Below are positions 51,851 to 60,684 of a DNA stretch of 64,000 bases, piece by piece (within the stretch, counting starts at the first letter, position 1; the number at the start of each line of letters is the position of its first letter). Made by a program: the position numbers and the translations under genes. The notes under the pieces were generated by a model that worked only from the letters and a program-made list of their open reading frames with translations, was not told where the DNA came from and did not search any database. Source of the DNA: Bog-950 sp964423405 (GTDB lineage: Bacteria; Bacteroidota; Bacteroidia; Chitinophagales; LD1); NCBI GenBank assembly GCA_964423405.1, contig CAYREY010000006.1:39981-103980 (forward strand), read 5' to 3'.

Positions 51851-51878
51851 AAACAGCCCGCCAACCTGCGGGCTGTTT
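51851..51878 (+). terminator. Terminator of the receptor gene
   Basis: AAACAGCCCGC pairs with GCGGGCTGTTT (11 bp) around a 6-nt loop. The remaining spacer to 52112 contains no ORF and no further clear structure. Confidence 0.85.
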
Positions 51879-52112
51879 ACATAATTACCAACCCTTATTC
51901 AGTAACTAAAAGTGTTTTCACAGCTTGTGTTTAACAGGTTAGTGTAAAGATAAGTACACTACGTGGTACTGTGCAATGAAAATGTATATACGTCTTACAT
52001 TTTACACAGCCATGACAATTGCAGTAGTAAGTGGTTTGCCCTATGGAGTTTACCGGTTAGCCGGTTGGTAGTACTTGTTTTTCTTACACGCTAAGCGCAA
52101 ATTTGTAGTAGG

Positions 52113-52526
52113 TTACATTTTGCCACTACCCAGCTTGCCGCCAATGTAGGCCATAGGTATGTAGGCTACCAGTAAATCGAGCACAATGAACCAGGTGGGG
52201 GCGGGTATCATACGCGCAGCCATTATACCACCTACTAAAAAGAAAACGCCAACTACCATTGCTACGCGCATTTTATTGGTGGCAGCAAACATAGCGGCAA
52301 TAAGCGCACCGGTTACTGTACCCAGTGCATGTGCCAGAAAAGGCATTAAAAAATGTTGCGGCCCCATTAAGGGCATGGCTGCTGTAAGCCCTTCTGCGGT
52401 AGTAAGGTCGGTGCCGGGTGGTGGTGGTATTATTTTGCCGCTTGCCATAATAATAGCCATGTTAATTAAGCCGCCAATAAAGCCACCGGCTATACCGGCC
52501 AGTATGTTGCGTAGAATATTGTTCAT
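52113..52526 (-). CDS. Small four-helix membrane protein of unknown function
   Basis: A 137-residue protein counted from the ATG at 52526 (MNNILRNILAG); the frame runs further upstream but without conserved character. It has four hydrophobic segments (ILAGIAGGFIGGLINMAIIMA, FLMPFLAHALGTVTGALIAAMFA, VAMVVGVFFLVGGIMAA, FIVLDLLVAYIPMAYIGGKL) and a short Pro-rich loop IIPPPPGTD. TACCTTTA about 25 bases upstream resembles a -7 box. I cannot name the family with confidence. Confidence 0.75.
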   Translation of the reverse strand: MNNILRNILAGIAGGFIGGLINMAIIMASGKIIPPPPGTDLTTAEGLTAAMPLMGPQHFLMPFLAHALGTVTGALIAAMFAATNKMRVAMVVGVFFLVGGIMAARMIPAPTWFIVLDLLVAYIPMAYIGGKLGSGKM

Positions 52527-52592
52527 GTAGTTTTGGTTGGTGTAAGGTAAAGGTAATAAGAAGTGGGATTTTGGGAATGCAGATTTTGGAAT

Positions 52593-52731
52593 GAAAGGCA
52601 TGGTTAACCATTAAGGGCATTGAGAGCATTAAGAAATGCATTGATTAACCACATAGGAACATAGGAAACAGAAGAATACAGAAAGGCATGGTTAACCATT
52701 AAGGGCATTGAGAGCATTAAGAAATACATTG
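52593..52731. repeat. 51-bp direct repeat with 88-bp period
   Basis: The sequence from 52593 to 52643 recurs at 52681-52731 with one mismatch (GAAAGGCATGGTTAACCATT at the start of each). The 37 bases between contain ATTAACCACATAGGAACATAGG, a type of word often seen between Bacteroidota genes. No coding role is visible. Confidence 0.85.
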
Positions 52732-52825
52732 TGTAACTAGATAGTGTAGGGTAGATAAATTAGTTGGATTGTAAGAGTTGATGTAAAGTCAATTTAAAGG
52801 CATATTTTTCGGTTAAACTAAAAGT

Positions 52826-53200
52826 ATGGGCGCTAATCCTGTTGTATATTTCGAGATACCGGTTACTGATATTAAGCGGGCAAAGCAATTTTATACGGCT
52901 GTTTTGGGTTTTACTTTTACCGATGAGGTAATTGATAATTACGAGATGGCCTTGTTTCCGTTTGCCAGCGATGCCAGCGGTATAACCGGTGCCCTGGCCA
53001 AAGGCGATGTGTACAAGCCTACCAACAATGGTGTACTTATCTATTTTAAAGCCGATGATATTGATACAGCCCTGCAACTTGCCGTGCAGCATGGTGGTAA
53101 GGTGCTGTATCCTAAAACTATTAACGCCAATTACGGTGTTGCAGTAGCCGAGATTGGGGATAGTGAAGGGAACCGGATAGCGTTGCAGCAGAGGTTTTAA
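52826..53200 (+). CDS. VOC family (glyoxalase-like) protein
   Basis: A 124-residue single-domain VOC protein. It shows PVVYFEIPVTDIKRAKQFYTAVLGFTF at the start, a centre with GALAKGDVYKPTNNGVLIYFKADDIDTAL, and the end VAEIGDSEGNRIALQ, in which Glu is a usual metal ligand. It has the two beta-alpha-beta modules of the fold. It is distinct in sequence from the PhnB-type VOC gene at 26376. Reaction unknown. Confidence 0.87.
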   Translation: MGANPVVYFEIPVTDIKRAKQFYTAVLGFTFTDEVIDNYEMALFPFASDASGITGALAKGDVYKPTNNGVLIYFKADDIDTALQLAVQHGGKVLYPKTINANYGVAVAEIGDSEGNRIALQQRF

Positions 53201-53347
53201 TTAAGCAGTCATGAGACTGCTTTTTTATTGGAACTTCTAAGTGGTGCTATGGAACATAGAGAAGAACGGGACGGATTGCCTGTAAAAAATATTTCATGCG
53301 TAAAATAAATATAAACCGATAAAGCTTTATTATTTTTAATTCGAAAT

Positions 53348-53719
53348 ATGAAATCGCGACTAACATATGTGGAATTGAAAACTGGCTTTGCGCATAATGG
53401 TCCGGCATGGATTGGTAAGGCATTTTTTTCAAAAAGTGGCAGAACTACATATTTTGATGGTAAAGTATTAAGCAGTGGTAGTCGTGGAGCTTTTGATATA
53501 GAGACCGGACAATTTTATTGGATATCGGGAGTTAAAAAAGATGGAACTGACCGCCATATTTATGGCAACGGAAAAATAATGATAGATAAAAGTGTAATAG
53601 CGGAATATCTTCAACATACCGGTTTGACAGAGCTACCAAGGAATAAGTTTGAAATTGTAGAACTTAATAACGTACCTGCCAGGCAGAAATCTTTAAGCCT
53701 TTTTAATGAAAAGCTATAA
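53348..53719 (+). CDS. Conserved small protein of unknown function
   Basis: A 123-residue soluble protein starting MKSRLTYVELKTGFAHNGPAWIGKAF and containing RGAFDIETGQFYWISGVKKDGTDRH and GNGKIMIDKSVIAEYL. I recall this protein type as widespread in bacteria, often with an unsupported enzyme name, so no function is assigned. It is more AT-rich than the neighbours. TTAATTCG four bases before the ATG weakly resembles the -7 box at the spacing seen elsewhere. Confidence 0.75.
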   Translation: MKSRLTYVELKTGFAHNGPAWIGKAFFSKSGRTTYFDGKVLSSGSRGAFDIETGQFYWISGVKKDGTDRHIYGNGKIMIDKSVIAEYLQHTGLTELPRNKFEIVELNNVPARQKSLSLFNEKL

Positions 53720-53880
53720 TATCTTAGGATTAAGACCGGCTAACTGTGCTTAACGTAGCTTATTCGTAGCTTAAAATTTGTCCTAGATATTTTAAAATCA
53801 ATAGATTAGGTAAGTATATCTTTCCCCACAAAACCAGAAATGCAATCATTTGATAATCAGTCACTTAAAAGGGGTATTTT

Positions 53881-53960
53881 GAGGGGGTTAACATCAAATT
53901 TTCGTAAAATACTTACAATCAGTTAATTAAACAGGGGGTGGGTTAACATTTTTAGGGGGG
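53881..53960 (+). promoter_or_regulatory. Paired G-rich GTTAACAT motif upstream of rpoC
   Basis: AGGGGGTTAACAT (53882-53894) is followed exactly 55 nt later by AGGGGGTGGGTTAACAT (53933-53949), then TTTTTA and a run of six G. The same pair, inverted, lies at 62946-63017 upstream of the S9 peptidase gene. Spacing and orientation relative to the gene are conserved. It ends about 290 nt before the rpoC start and about 90 nt before its predicted -7 box. Confidence 0.6.
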
Positions 53961-54017
53961 CGGTAACTATGGTGGTTTTGGGGTTTAAAGCCCCTGTGTA
54001 AACTAGTGCTAAAAAGG

Positions 54018-54048
54018 CTTGTTTTTGTAGTATAGTCTGCTATCTTTG
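54018..54048 (+). promoter_or_regulatory. Bacteroidota promoter upstream of rpoC
   Basis: TATCTTTG (54041-54048) is an exact -7 box, with TTG at 54019-54021 nineteen bases before it as the -33 element. Transcription would start near 54052, giving a leader of about 185 nt before the rpoC ATG. The leader has no ORF of note. Confidence 0.7.
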
Positions 54049-54236
54049 CGCCTCCCTGTAAAGGCCTCACCATTTATCTGCTATTATGCAAGCCGGCAGG
54101 CGCGAACGCAGAACAGGTACTAACAGGGAAATAGTAAACAGAAAATAACCATGGCATACGTGCTGTTGTTATTGGCTAAGTACTATTCGCTATTCACCAG
54201 TTTCAATTTTCGTTTAACCATTAACTTTTAAAAAGA

Positions 54237-57200
54237 ATGGCATTTAAAAAAGACAACAAGCAAAGGCTTGATTTCTCGAAAATCACCATCATGCTTGCTT
54301 CGCCCGATGCAATACTGGGCCGCAGCAATGGTGAGATTAAAAAACCCGAAACGATTAACTACCGTACCTATAAACCTGAAATGGAAGGTTTGTTTTGCGA
54401 GCGTGTATTCGGGCCAACTAAAGATTATGAGTGCTACTGCGGTAAGTACAAGCGCATACGTTACAAAGGTATTGTGTGCGACCGTTGTGGTGTAGAGGTT
54501 ACCGAAAAGAAAGTACGCCGCGAGCGCATGGGTCACATTAAGTTGACTGTGCCTATCGTTCACATCTGGTACTTTAAATCGTTGCCCAATAAAATAGGTT
54601 ACCTGTTAGGTATCTCTTCTAAAAAACTGGAGAGCATTATCTACTACGAAAGATATGTGGTGGTACAGCCGGGCCGTGCAGGCGAAGGCGTAACCGTAAT
54701 GACAGAGAAAGGCGAAGAGCAGAAAAACCTGGCTTACCTTGACCTGCTGAGCGAAGAGGAGTACCTGAGCGTGTTCGATAATGAGAACATGAAGAACAAC
54801 TACGCACTGGATGACAGCGACCCTAATAAGTTTATAGCTAAAATGGGTGCCGAGGCTATAAAAGAGCTTCTGTCGCGCATACAGTTAGATGAGCTTTCAT
54901 TCAAACTTCGCCACGATGCTGCTAACGAAACAAGCCGCCAGCGTAAAGCCGAGGCGCTTAAGCGTTTGAGCGTGGTAGAAATGTTCCGCGAAGCTAACTC
55001 GCATATAGAGAACCGTCCTGAGTGGATGGTAGTGCAGTTTTTACCGGTTATACCGCCAGAGCTTCGTCCGTTAGTTCCACTAGATGGCGGCCGTTTTGCA
55101 TCTTCGGATCTGAACGACCTTTACCGTCGTGTAATTATCCGTAACAACCGTCTTAAGAGACTATTGGAAATAAAAGCACCTGAGGTGATTTTGCGTAACG
55201 AAAAGCGCATGCTTCAGGAAGCTATCGACTCGTTGTTTGACAACAGCCGTAAATCGAATGCCGTTAAGGCAGAAGGTGGCCGTCAGTTAAAATCGCTAAG
55301 CGATGTACTGAAAGGTAAACAAGGCCGTTTCCGTCAGAACTTGCTTGGTAAACGTGTTGACTACTCTGGCCGTTCGGTTATCGTAGTAGGCCCTGAGTTG
55401 AAACTACATGAGTGCGGCTTGCCAAAAGATATGGCTGCCGAGCTATTCAAACCGTTTATTATCCGTAAGCTGATTGAAAGAGGTATAGTTAAAACCGTTA
55501 AGAGCGCCAAGAAACTGGTTGACAAAAAAGAGCCGGTTATCTGGGATATATTAGAGAACGTACTGAAAGGCCACCCGGTTCTTCTTAACCGTGCCCCTAC
55601 ACTTCACCGTCTTTCTATTCAGGCTTTCTTGCCTAAACTGATAGAAGGTAAAGCTATCCAGCTTCACCCGCTGGTATGTACGGCGTTCAACGCCGACTTT
55701 GACGGTGACCAGATGGCGGTACACGTGCCACTAAGCAATGCATCGATACTAGAGGCGCAATTGCTGATGCTGGCTTCGCACAACATTTTGAACCCGCAGA
55801 ACGGTACTCCTATCACCCTGCCTTCGCAGGACATGGTTCTTGGTCTATATTATATGACCAAAGAGAAACGTACTATAGGCAATGATGTAGTAAAAGGCCA
55901 GGGCCTTAAATTCTACGGACCGGAAGAGGCATTGATTGCCTACAACGAAGGCCGTGTAGAGCTACACGCACCGGTACATTGCCGCCTGCGCGTTAGAAAC
56001 GCCGATGGTACTTTTGCAATAAAACTTACTGAAACTACCCTTGGCCGTATTATCTTTAACCAGGTAGTACCAGAGCAGGTTGGTTATGTAAACAAGATGC
56101 TGGGTAAAAAACAGCTGAAAGACGTTATCGGCGGTATACTTGCCGAATCGAACATACCTACCACTGCCAAGTTCCTTGATGATATTAAGAAACTGGGCTT
56201 CTTCTACTCGTTCCGTGGTGGCTTGAGCTTTAACCTGCGCGATGTGGTAGTACCTACCAACAAAGAGCAGCTATGCGCCGATGCACAACGTAAAGTAGAT
56301 GAGATTTACGATAGCTACCAGGAAGGTTTCATTACCGATAAGGAGCGTTTTAACCAGGTGGTAGATATCTGGACAGCAACCGATAGCCGTTTGACTAACC
56401 AGTTGATGAAACAGATCAGCGAAGACAAACAAGGCTTCAACTCTATCTTTATGATGCTTGACTCGGGAGCCCGTGGTAGCAAGCAGCAGATTAAGCAGCT
56501 TTCGGGTATGCGTGGTCTGATGGCCAAGCCTCGTAAATCAGGCAGCACAGGTAGTGAGGTAATCGAGAACCCGATCCTTGCGAACTTTAAAGAAGGTCTG
56601 TCGGTATTAGAGTACTTCATCTCTACCCACGGTGCACGTAAAGGTCTATCGGATACGGCGTTGAAAACGGCCGATGCGGGTTACCTTACCCGTAGGTTGG
56701 TAGACGTTGCACAGGATGTGGTTATTAACGATACTGATTGCGGTACCCTGCGTGGTATCAGCATATCGGCACTGAAAGACAACGAAGATGTAGTAGAACC
56801 ACTATACGACCGTATACTTGGCCGTACCAGTCTGCTGGATGTAACACACCCTGAAACGGATGAGTTGCTGGCAGAAGCAGGACAGGAGATAAACGAAGCA
56901 ACAGCCCGTAAGATAGACGAGAGCGGTGTAGAAACAGTAGAGATACGTTCGGTACTTACCTGCGAAAGCACCAAAGGTGTTTGCGTAAAATGCTACGGAC
57001 GTAACCTGGCTACTAACCGTACCGCCGAAGAAGGCGATGCAGTAGGTATTATAGCTGCACAGTCAATCGGTGAGCCGGGTACACAGCTTACCCTGCGTAC
57101 TTTCCACGTGGGTGGTATTGCTAACTTAGGTGCTACTGAAAGCCAGATGCGCGCCAAGTTTGACGGTATAGTACAATTTGACGGTGTACGTTTAACTACC

Positions 57201-58574
57201 AGCACCGATGAGAACGGCGAGAAAACAACGCTTGTTATCGGCCGTACCGGTGAGTTGCGTATAGTTAAAGAAGATAACCCTGATAAGACCCTTATCAGCA
57301 ACCACATACCTTACGGTGCTACCATGTTTGTAAAAGATGGCAAGCCGGTTAAGAAAGGTGATGTTATTTGCCAGTGGGATCCTTACAACAACGTAATTAT
57401 ATCGGAGCATGCCGGTAAGGTTAAGTTTGAACAGGTAATAGAAAACATTACTTACCGCGATGAAATGGACGAACAAACCGGCCACCGCGAGAAAGTGATT
57501 ATCGAAAGCAAGGATAAAACCAAAATACCTTCGATACTGGTAGAACACGGTAAAGAAGGTAAGGTGTACAACCTGCCTGTAGGCGCTCACATTGTTATTG
57601 ATAACGGTGAGAACGTTAAACAGGGCCAGATTATTGCCAAGATACCGAGAGTAATGGGTAAAGTGAAAGATATCACGGGTGGTCTTCCACGTGTAACCGA
57701 GTTGTTTGAGGCACGTAACCCAAGCAACCCTGCTACTGTGGCCGAGATTGATGGTGTGGTACGCTTTGGTGGTATTAAACGTGGTAACCGCGAGATTATC
57801 ATTGAAAGCCGCGATGGCGAAATAACCAAATATCTGGTTCCGCTTTCTAAACACATACTTGTGCAAGAGCAGGACTTTGTACGCGCCGGTACTCCGCTAT
57901 CGGATGGTGCAATTACTCCTTCTGATATTCTGCATATTAAAGGGCCTTTTGCAGTACAGGAATACCTGGTGAACGAAATTCAGGAAGTTTACCGCTTACA
58001 GGGTATCAAAATCAACGATAAGCACATTGAGGTGATTGTACGCCAGATGATGGGTAAGATGATTATTGACGACCCTGGTGATACTAAATTCCTTGAAGGT
58101 ACTTCGGTAGAGAAATTTGAATTGCTACGTGTTAACGACGAGCTGTTCGATAAAAAAGTAATTACCGAAGCTGAAGAGAGCCAGAACCTGAAAGCCGGTC
58201 AGATGGTAACGCTACGCGCTATCCGCGAAGAGAACTCTATTCTGCGCCGCGCCGATAAGAAACTGGTACAGTACCGCGATGCTATACCGGCTACTGCATC
58301 TCCACAGTTACAAGGTATTACCCGTGCATCGTTATCTACTTACTCGTGGATATCGGCTGCATCGTTCCAGGAAACTACCAAGGTACTTAGCACAGCGTCA
58401 ATCAACGCTAAGCAGGATTTCCTTGAAGGTTTGAAAGAGAACGTTATCGTAGGTCACCGTATACCTGCAGGTACTGGTCTGCGTCGTTTCAAAAAGCTGA
58501 TTATAACCAACACAGAAGATCTTAACCGCGCTGAAGCCAAAAAGGTAGAAGGTGGTGTAGAACTACTGGGATAA
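54237..58574 (+). CDS. rpoC: DNA-directed RNA polymerase subunit beta'
   Basis: A complete 1445-residue beta' subunit. Zinc site 1 is C66, C68, C81, C84. The catalytic Mg loop NADFDGDQM is at 485-493. The bridge-helix/trigger-loop region is at ~1000 (AAQSIGEPGTQLTLRTFHVGG), and the second zinc site includes C909, C916 and C919. It is nearly identical in plan to other Bacteroidota RpoC. Unusually, rpoB is not directly upstream: the preceding 0.5 kb holds a promoter and a G-rich motif pair, and before that lie small unrelated genes. Downstream is a terminator, so rpoC appears to be transcribed alone. Confidence 0.97.
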   Translation: MAFKKDNKQRLDFSKITIMLASPDAILGRSNGEIKKPETINYRTYKPEMEGLFCERVFGPTKDYECYCGKYKRIRYKGIVCDRCGVEVTEKKVRRERMGHIKLTVPIVHIWYFKSLPNKIGYLLGISSKKLESIIYYERYVVVQPGRAGEGVTVMTEKGEEQKNLAYLDLLSEEEYLSVFDNENMKNNYALDDSDPNKFIAKMGAEAIKELLSRIQLDELSFKLRHDAANETSRQRKAEALKRLSVVEMFREANSHIENRPEWMVVQFLPVIPPELRPLVPLDGGRFASSDLNDLYRRVIIRNNRLKRLLEIKAPEVILRNEKRMLQEAIDSLFDNSRKSNAVKAEGGRQLKSLSDVLKGKQGRFRQNLLGKRVDYSGRSVIVVGPELKLHECGLPKDMAAELFKPFIIRKLIERGIVKTVKSAKKLVDKKEPVIWDILENVLKGHPVLLNRAPTLHRLSIQAFLPKLIEGKAIQLHPLVCTAFNADFDGDQMAVHVPLSNASILEAQLLMLASHNILNPQNGTPITLPSQDMVLGLYYMTKEKRTIGNDVVKGQGLKFYGPEEALIAYNEGRVELHAPVHCRLRVRNADGTFAIKLTETTLGRIIFNQVVPEQVGYVNKMLGKKQLKDVIGGILAESNIPTTAKFLDDIKKLGFFYSFRGGLSFNLRDVVVPTNKEQLCADAQRKVDEIYDSYQEGFITDKERFNQVVDIWTATDSRLTNQLMKQISEDKQGFNSIFMMLDSGARGSKQQIKQLSGMRGLMAKPRKSGSTGSEVIENPILANFKEGLSVLEYFISTHGARKGLSDTALKTADAGYLTRRLVDVAQDVVINDTDCGTLRGISISALKDNEDVVEPLYDRILGRTSLLDVTHPETDELLAEAGQEINEATARKIDESGVETVEIRSVLTCESTKGVCVKCYGRNLATNRTAEEGDAVGIIAAQSIGEPGTQLTLRTFHVGGIANLGATESQMRAKFDGIVQFDGVRLTTSTDENGEKTTLVIGRTGELRIVKEDNPDKTLISNHIPYGATMFVKDGKPVKKGDVICQWDPYNNVIISEHAGKVKFEQVIENITYRDEMDEQTGHREKVIIESKDKTKIPSILVEHGKEGKVYNLPVGAHIVIDNGENVKQGQIIAKIPRVMGKVKDITGGLPRVTELFEARNPSNPATVAEIDGVVRFGGIKRGNREIIIESRDGEITKYLVPLSKHILVQEQDFVRAGTPLSDGAITPSDILHIKGPFAVQEYLVNEIQEVYRLQGIKINDKHIEVIVRQMMGKMIIDDPGDTKFLEGTSVEKFELLRVNDELFDKKVITEAEESQNLKAGQMVTLRAIREENSILRRADKKLVQYRDAIPATASPQLQGITRASLSTYSWISAASFQETTKVLSTASINAKQDFLEGLKENVIVGHRIPAGTGLRRFKKLIITNTEDLNRAEAKKVEGGVELLG

Positions 58575-58615
58575 GAAAAGTTGGAAGTCGGAAGACTAAA
58601 GACAGGAGTTAATAC

Positions 58616-58643
58616 AAAGCCCTTCTCGTAAGAGAGGGGCTTT
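58616..58643 (+). terminator. Terminator of rpoC
   Basis: AAAGCCCTTCTC pairs with GAGAGGGGCTTT (12 bp with one G:U) around GTAA, followed by TTT and more T-rich sequence. Confidence 0.9.
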
Positions 58644-58669
58644 TTTGTTTTACTCAAATACAGAAATAA

Positions 58670-58677
58670 TACATTTG
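58670..58677 (+). promoter_or_regulatory. Bacteroidota -7 box (TACATTTG), 5 nt from ATG
   Basis: TACATTTG is an exact match and is separated from the ATG at 58683 by TAACC. TTTG at 58644-58647 may be a -33 element, with a slightly long spacing of 22 nt. It predicts a nearly leaderless transcript for the HipA-like kinase. Confidence 0.6.
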
Positions 58678-58682
58678 TAACC

Positions 58683-59465
58683 ATGCAAGCCGCCTTACCA
58701 TTGCGCCATGTAAACGTTACCCGCTATGTTACCCCATTGCGCGAGGGAGGTAGTATGCCTGCTATTGTAGAGTGCGATGATGGCTTTTTGTATGCCCTTA
58801 AGTTTAAAGGTGCTGGTCAGGGTAAGCGTGCTCTTATTGCCGAGTTGATAGGAGGGGAGATTGCTCGTGCTGTTGGCTTACGTGTGCCCGAACTGGTGTT
58901 TGCTAACCTGGATGAAGCCTTTGGCCGTATGGAAGGTGATGAAGAGATACAGGACCTGCTGAAAGCCAGCACCGGTTTAAATCTGGCGCTGCATTATCTT
59001 TCGGGTGCAATATCGTTTGATGCGGCTATACATACGGTAGATGCGGAGCAGGCATCGAAGATTGTACTGCTGGATAGCTTGCTGCTGAACGTGGATCGTA
59101 CTGCCCGTAATACCAATATGCTATGGTGGCATAAAGAGCTGTGGTTGATTGACCACGGCGCTGCCTTGTATTTTCACCATAACTGGGCTACCTGGCAAGA
59201 TAAAGCTGCACTGCCCTTTGAGCACATAAAGAACCATGTACTCCTACGATATGCTACACAAGTAGAGCAGGCTGCTACTTTGTTTAAAGCAGCTATTACG
59301 TCCGAGGTAATTGAACGTATAGTGGCGATGGTGCCTGATGAGTTTTTGCAAGATGAGCGTTACTTTGAAACTATAGAGGAACACCGAAATGCATACCATC
59401 AGTTTTTAACCGGCCGTATGCTGCATATAGAAACCCTTGTAAATACTATTGCCAATGTCCGCTAA
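58683..59465 (+). CDS. HipA-like kinase family protein
   Basis: A 260-residue protein of the HipA-like kinase family. It has LYALKF with a candidate ATP lysine (K40), the catalytic loop LLLNVDRTARNTN (D138, N143) and the DFG-equivalent LIDHG (D157). It lacks the N-terminal domain of true HipA toxins. Such kinases are often encoded beside a DUF3037 gene, as here, with an 11-nt overlap. Substrate and biological role are unknown; a toxin-antitoxin or signalling pair has been suggested by analogy only. Confidence 0.85.
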   Translation: MQAALPLRHVNVTRYVTPLREGGSMPAIVECDDGFLYALKFKGAGQGKRALIAELIGGEIARAVGLRVPELVFANLDEAFGRMEGDEEIQDLLKASTGLNLALHYLSGAISFDAAIHTVDAEQASKIVLLDSLLLNVDRTARNTNMLWWHKELWLIDHGAALYFHHNWATWQDKAALPFEHIKNHVLLRYATQVEQAATLFKAAITSEVIERIVAMVPDEFLQDERYFETIEEHRNAYHQFLTGRMLHIETLVNTIANVR

Positions 59466-59838
59466 ACAACTGTTTGAATATGCTGTTGTGCGGGTAGTGC
59501 CGCAGGTAGAACGCGAAGAGTTTATAAACGTGGGCGTAATATTGTATTGTGCTACGGAGCGCTATTTGCAGATACGATACAATATAGATGAAGGCCGTAT
59601 AAAAGCGTTTTCGGCTAAGGTGAGTATAGATGAAGTACGCGCTATACTGGGCGCATTTGAAAGTATATGCAAGGGTGGTGCAGATGCCGGCCCTATAGGG
59701 GCTTACTCAACTGCTGAACGTTTCAGGTGGTTGACGGCCTCGCGTAGTACGGTGGTGCAAACATCATGCGTGCACCCCGGCCTGTGCGATAATGCCGAAC
59801 GCAAGTTGCAGAAGCTTTATGAAGAAATGGTATTGTAA
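59455..59838 (+). CDS. DUF3037 protein
   Basis: A 127-residue protein starting at the ATG 59455 (MSAKQLFEYAVVRVVPQVEREEFINVGVILYC), which is the characteristic DUF3037 opening. The end VQTSCVHPGLCDNAERKLQKLYEEMV also fits. It overlaps the HipA-like kinase gene, indicating coupled translation and a likely functional pair. Two conserved cysteines occur in SCVHPGLC. No activity is known. Confidence 0.87.
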   Translation: MSAKQLFEYAVVRVVPQVEREEFINVGVILYCATERYLQIRYNIDEGRIKAFSAKVSIDEVRAILGAFESICKGGADAGPIGAYSTAERFRWLTASRSTVVQTSCVHPGLCDNAERKLQKLYEEMVL

Positions 59839-59850
59839 TAACTATAAACA

Positions 59851-59880
59851 AAAAACGCGGAGGTTAACCTCCGCGTTTTT
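59851..59880. terminator. Perfect palindromic terminator between convergent genes
   Basis: AAAAACGCGGAGGTT and AACCTCCGCGTTTTT form a 30-nt perfect palindrome. It ends both the DUF3037 gene and the peroxiredoxin gene. Confidence 0.93.
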
Positions 59881-59901
59881 TGTTCCAACAGTAGCAGCAC
59901 T

Positions 59902-60534
59902 TTAGTTTTGTGAAAGGTAGCTGGCAACACCTTCGTGAGTATCTTTCATACCTTGTTTACCAACAGCCCAGTTAGCAGGGCAAACCTCGCCGTTATTTTC
60001 AAAAAAGATAAGGGCATCCAGTGTACGTAGTGCCTCATCTATGTTACGGCCCAGTGGCAGGTTGTTAACCAACTGGTGTTGTACTACACCGGCTTTATCA
60101 ATAATAAACAGACCGCGGTAAGCTATCAGTTCGCTGGTAGCCTGCATCTGGTCGTTCTCATCGTAAAAGTAATTGCCGTTAAGCACATCGTAGTTAGCCG
60201 AAATAGTTTTGCTGGTATCGGCAACCAGTGGATAGGTTACGCCTTTAATACCGCCTTGTTTTTTCTCTAACTGTAACCAGCCCCAGTGGCTTTGCTCGGT
60301 ATCGGTAGAGCAGGCTACTACAGCAGCACCGCGCTCTTCAAATGCGGCAAGTTTCTCCTGAAAAGCATGTAGCTCGGTAGGGCATACAAACGTGAAATCT
60401 TTAGGATAGAAAAAGAATACAACATACTTCTTGCCCAGATACTGATCCAGCGAGAAGTTCTCTACAAACTCACCTCCGTTAACAACCGCCTGGGCTTTGA
60501 ACGAAGGGGCTTTTTTACCAACTAATACAGCCAT
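59902..60534 (-). CDS. Typical 2-Cys peroxiredoxin
   Basis: A 210-residue AhpC/Prx1-type peroxidase. The peroxidatic Cys is C51 in FTFVCPTELHAF and the resolving Cys is C185 in NGEVCPANW. The active-site Arg lies in ELIAYRGLFIID. It reduces H2O2 and organic peroxides, usually with thioredoxin or AhpF as electron donor, neither of which is in the window. The C-terminal YF-like tail is short (GVASYLSQN). The gene is monocistronic and convergent with the HipA/DUF3037 pair. Confidence 0.95.
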   Translation of the reverse strand: MAVLVGKKAPSFKAQAVVNGGEFVENFSLDQYLGKKYVVFFFYPKDFTFVCPTELHAFQEKLAAFEERGAAVVACSTDTEQSHWGWLQLEKKQGGIKGVTYPLVADTSKTISANYDVLNGNYFYDENDQMQATSELIAYRGLFIIDKAGVVQHQLVNNLPLGRNIDEALRTLDALIFFENNGEVCPANWAVGKQGMKDTHEGVASYLSQN

Positions 60535-60684
60535 TTCTATTGATTTTTAAATGATTAATAATATTGAGCCGCGAATATGCACCAGCGCCACGAGAAATAA
60601 AATGACAGGCCTCAGTTTTTAAGAGGCTTTTAAGCATAATCAGGATGTGTGTTGAAAGATAGGCCCGCCAGTGTTGGTAAAAGG

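Noticed and set aside
53720..54236. Possible remnant of rpoB or of a ribosomal-protein operon before rpoC
   Set aside because: No frame in the stretch resembles RpoB or a ribosomal protein; only a promoter and a motif pair are visible.
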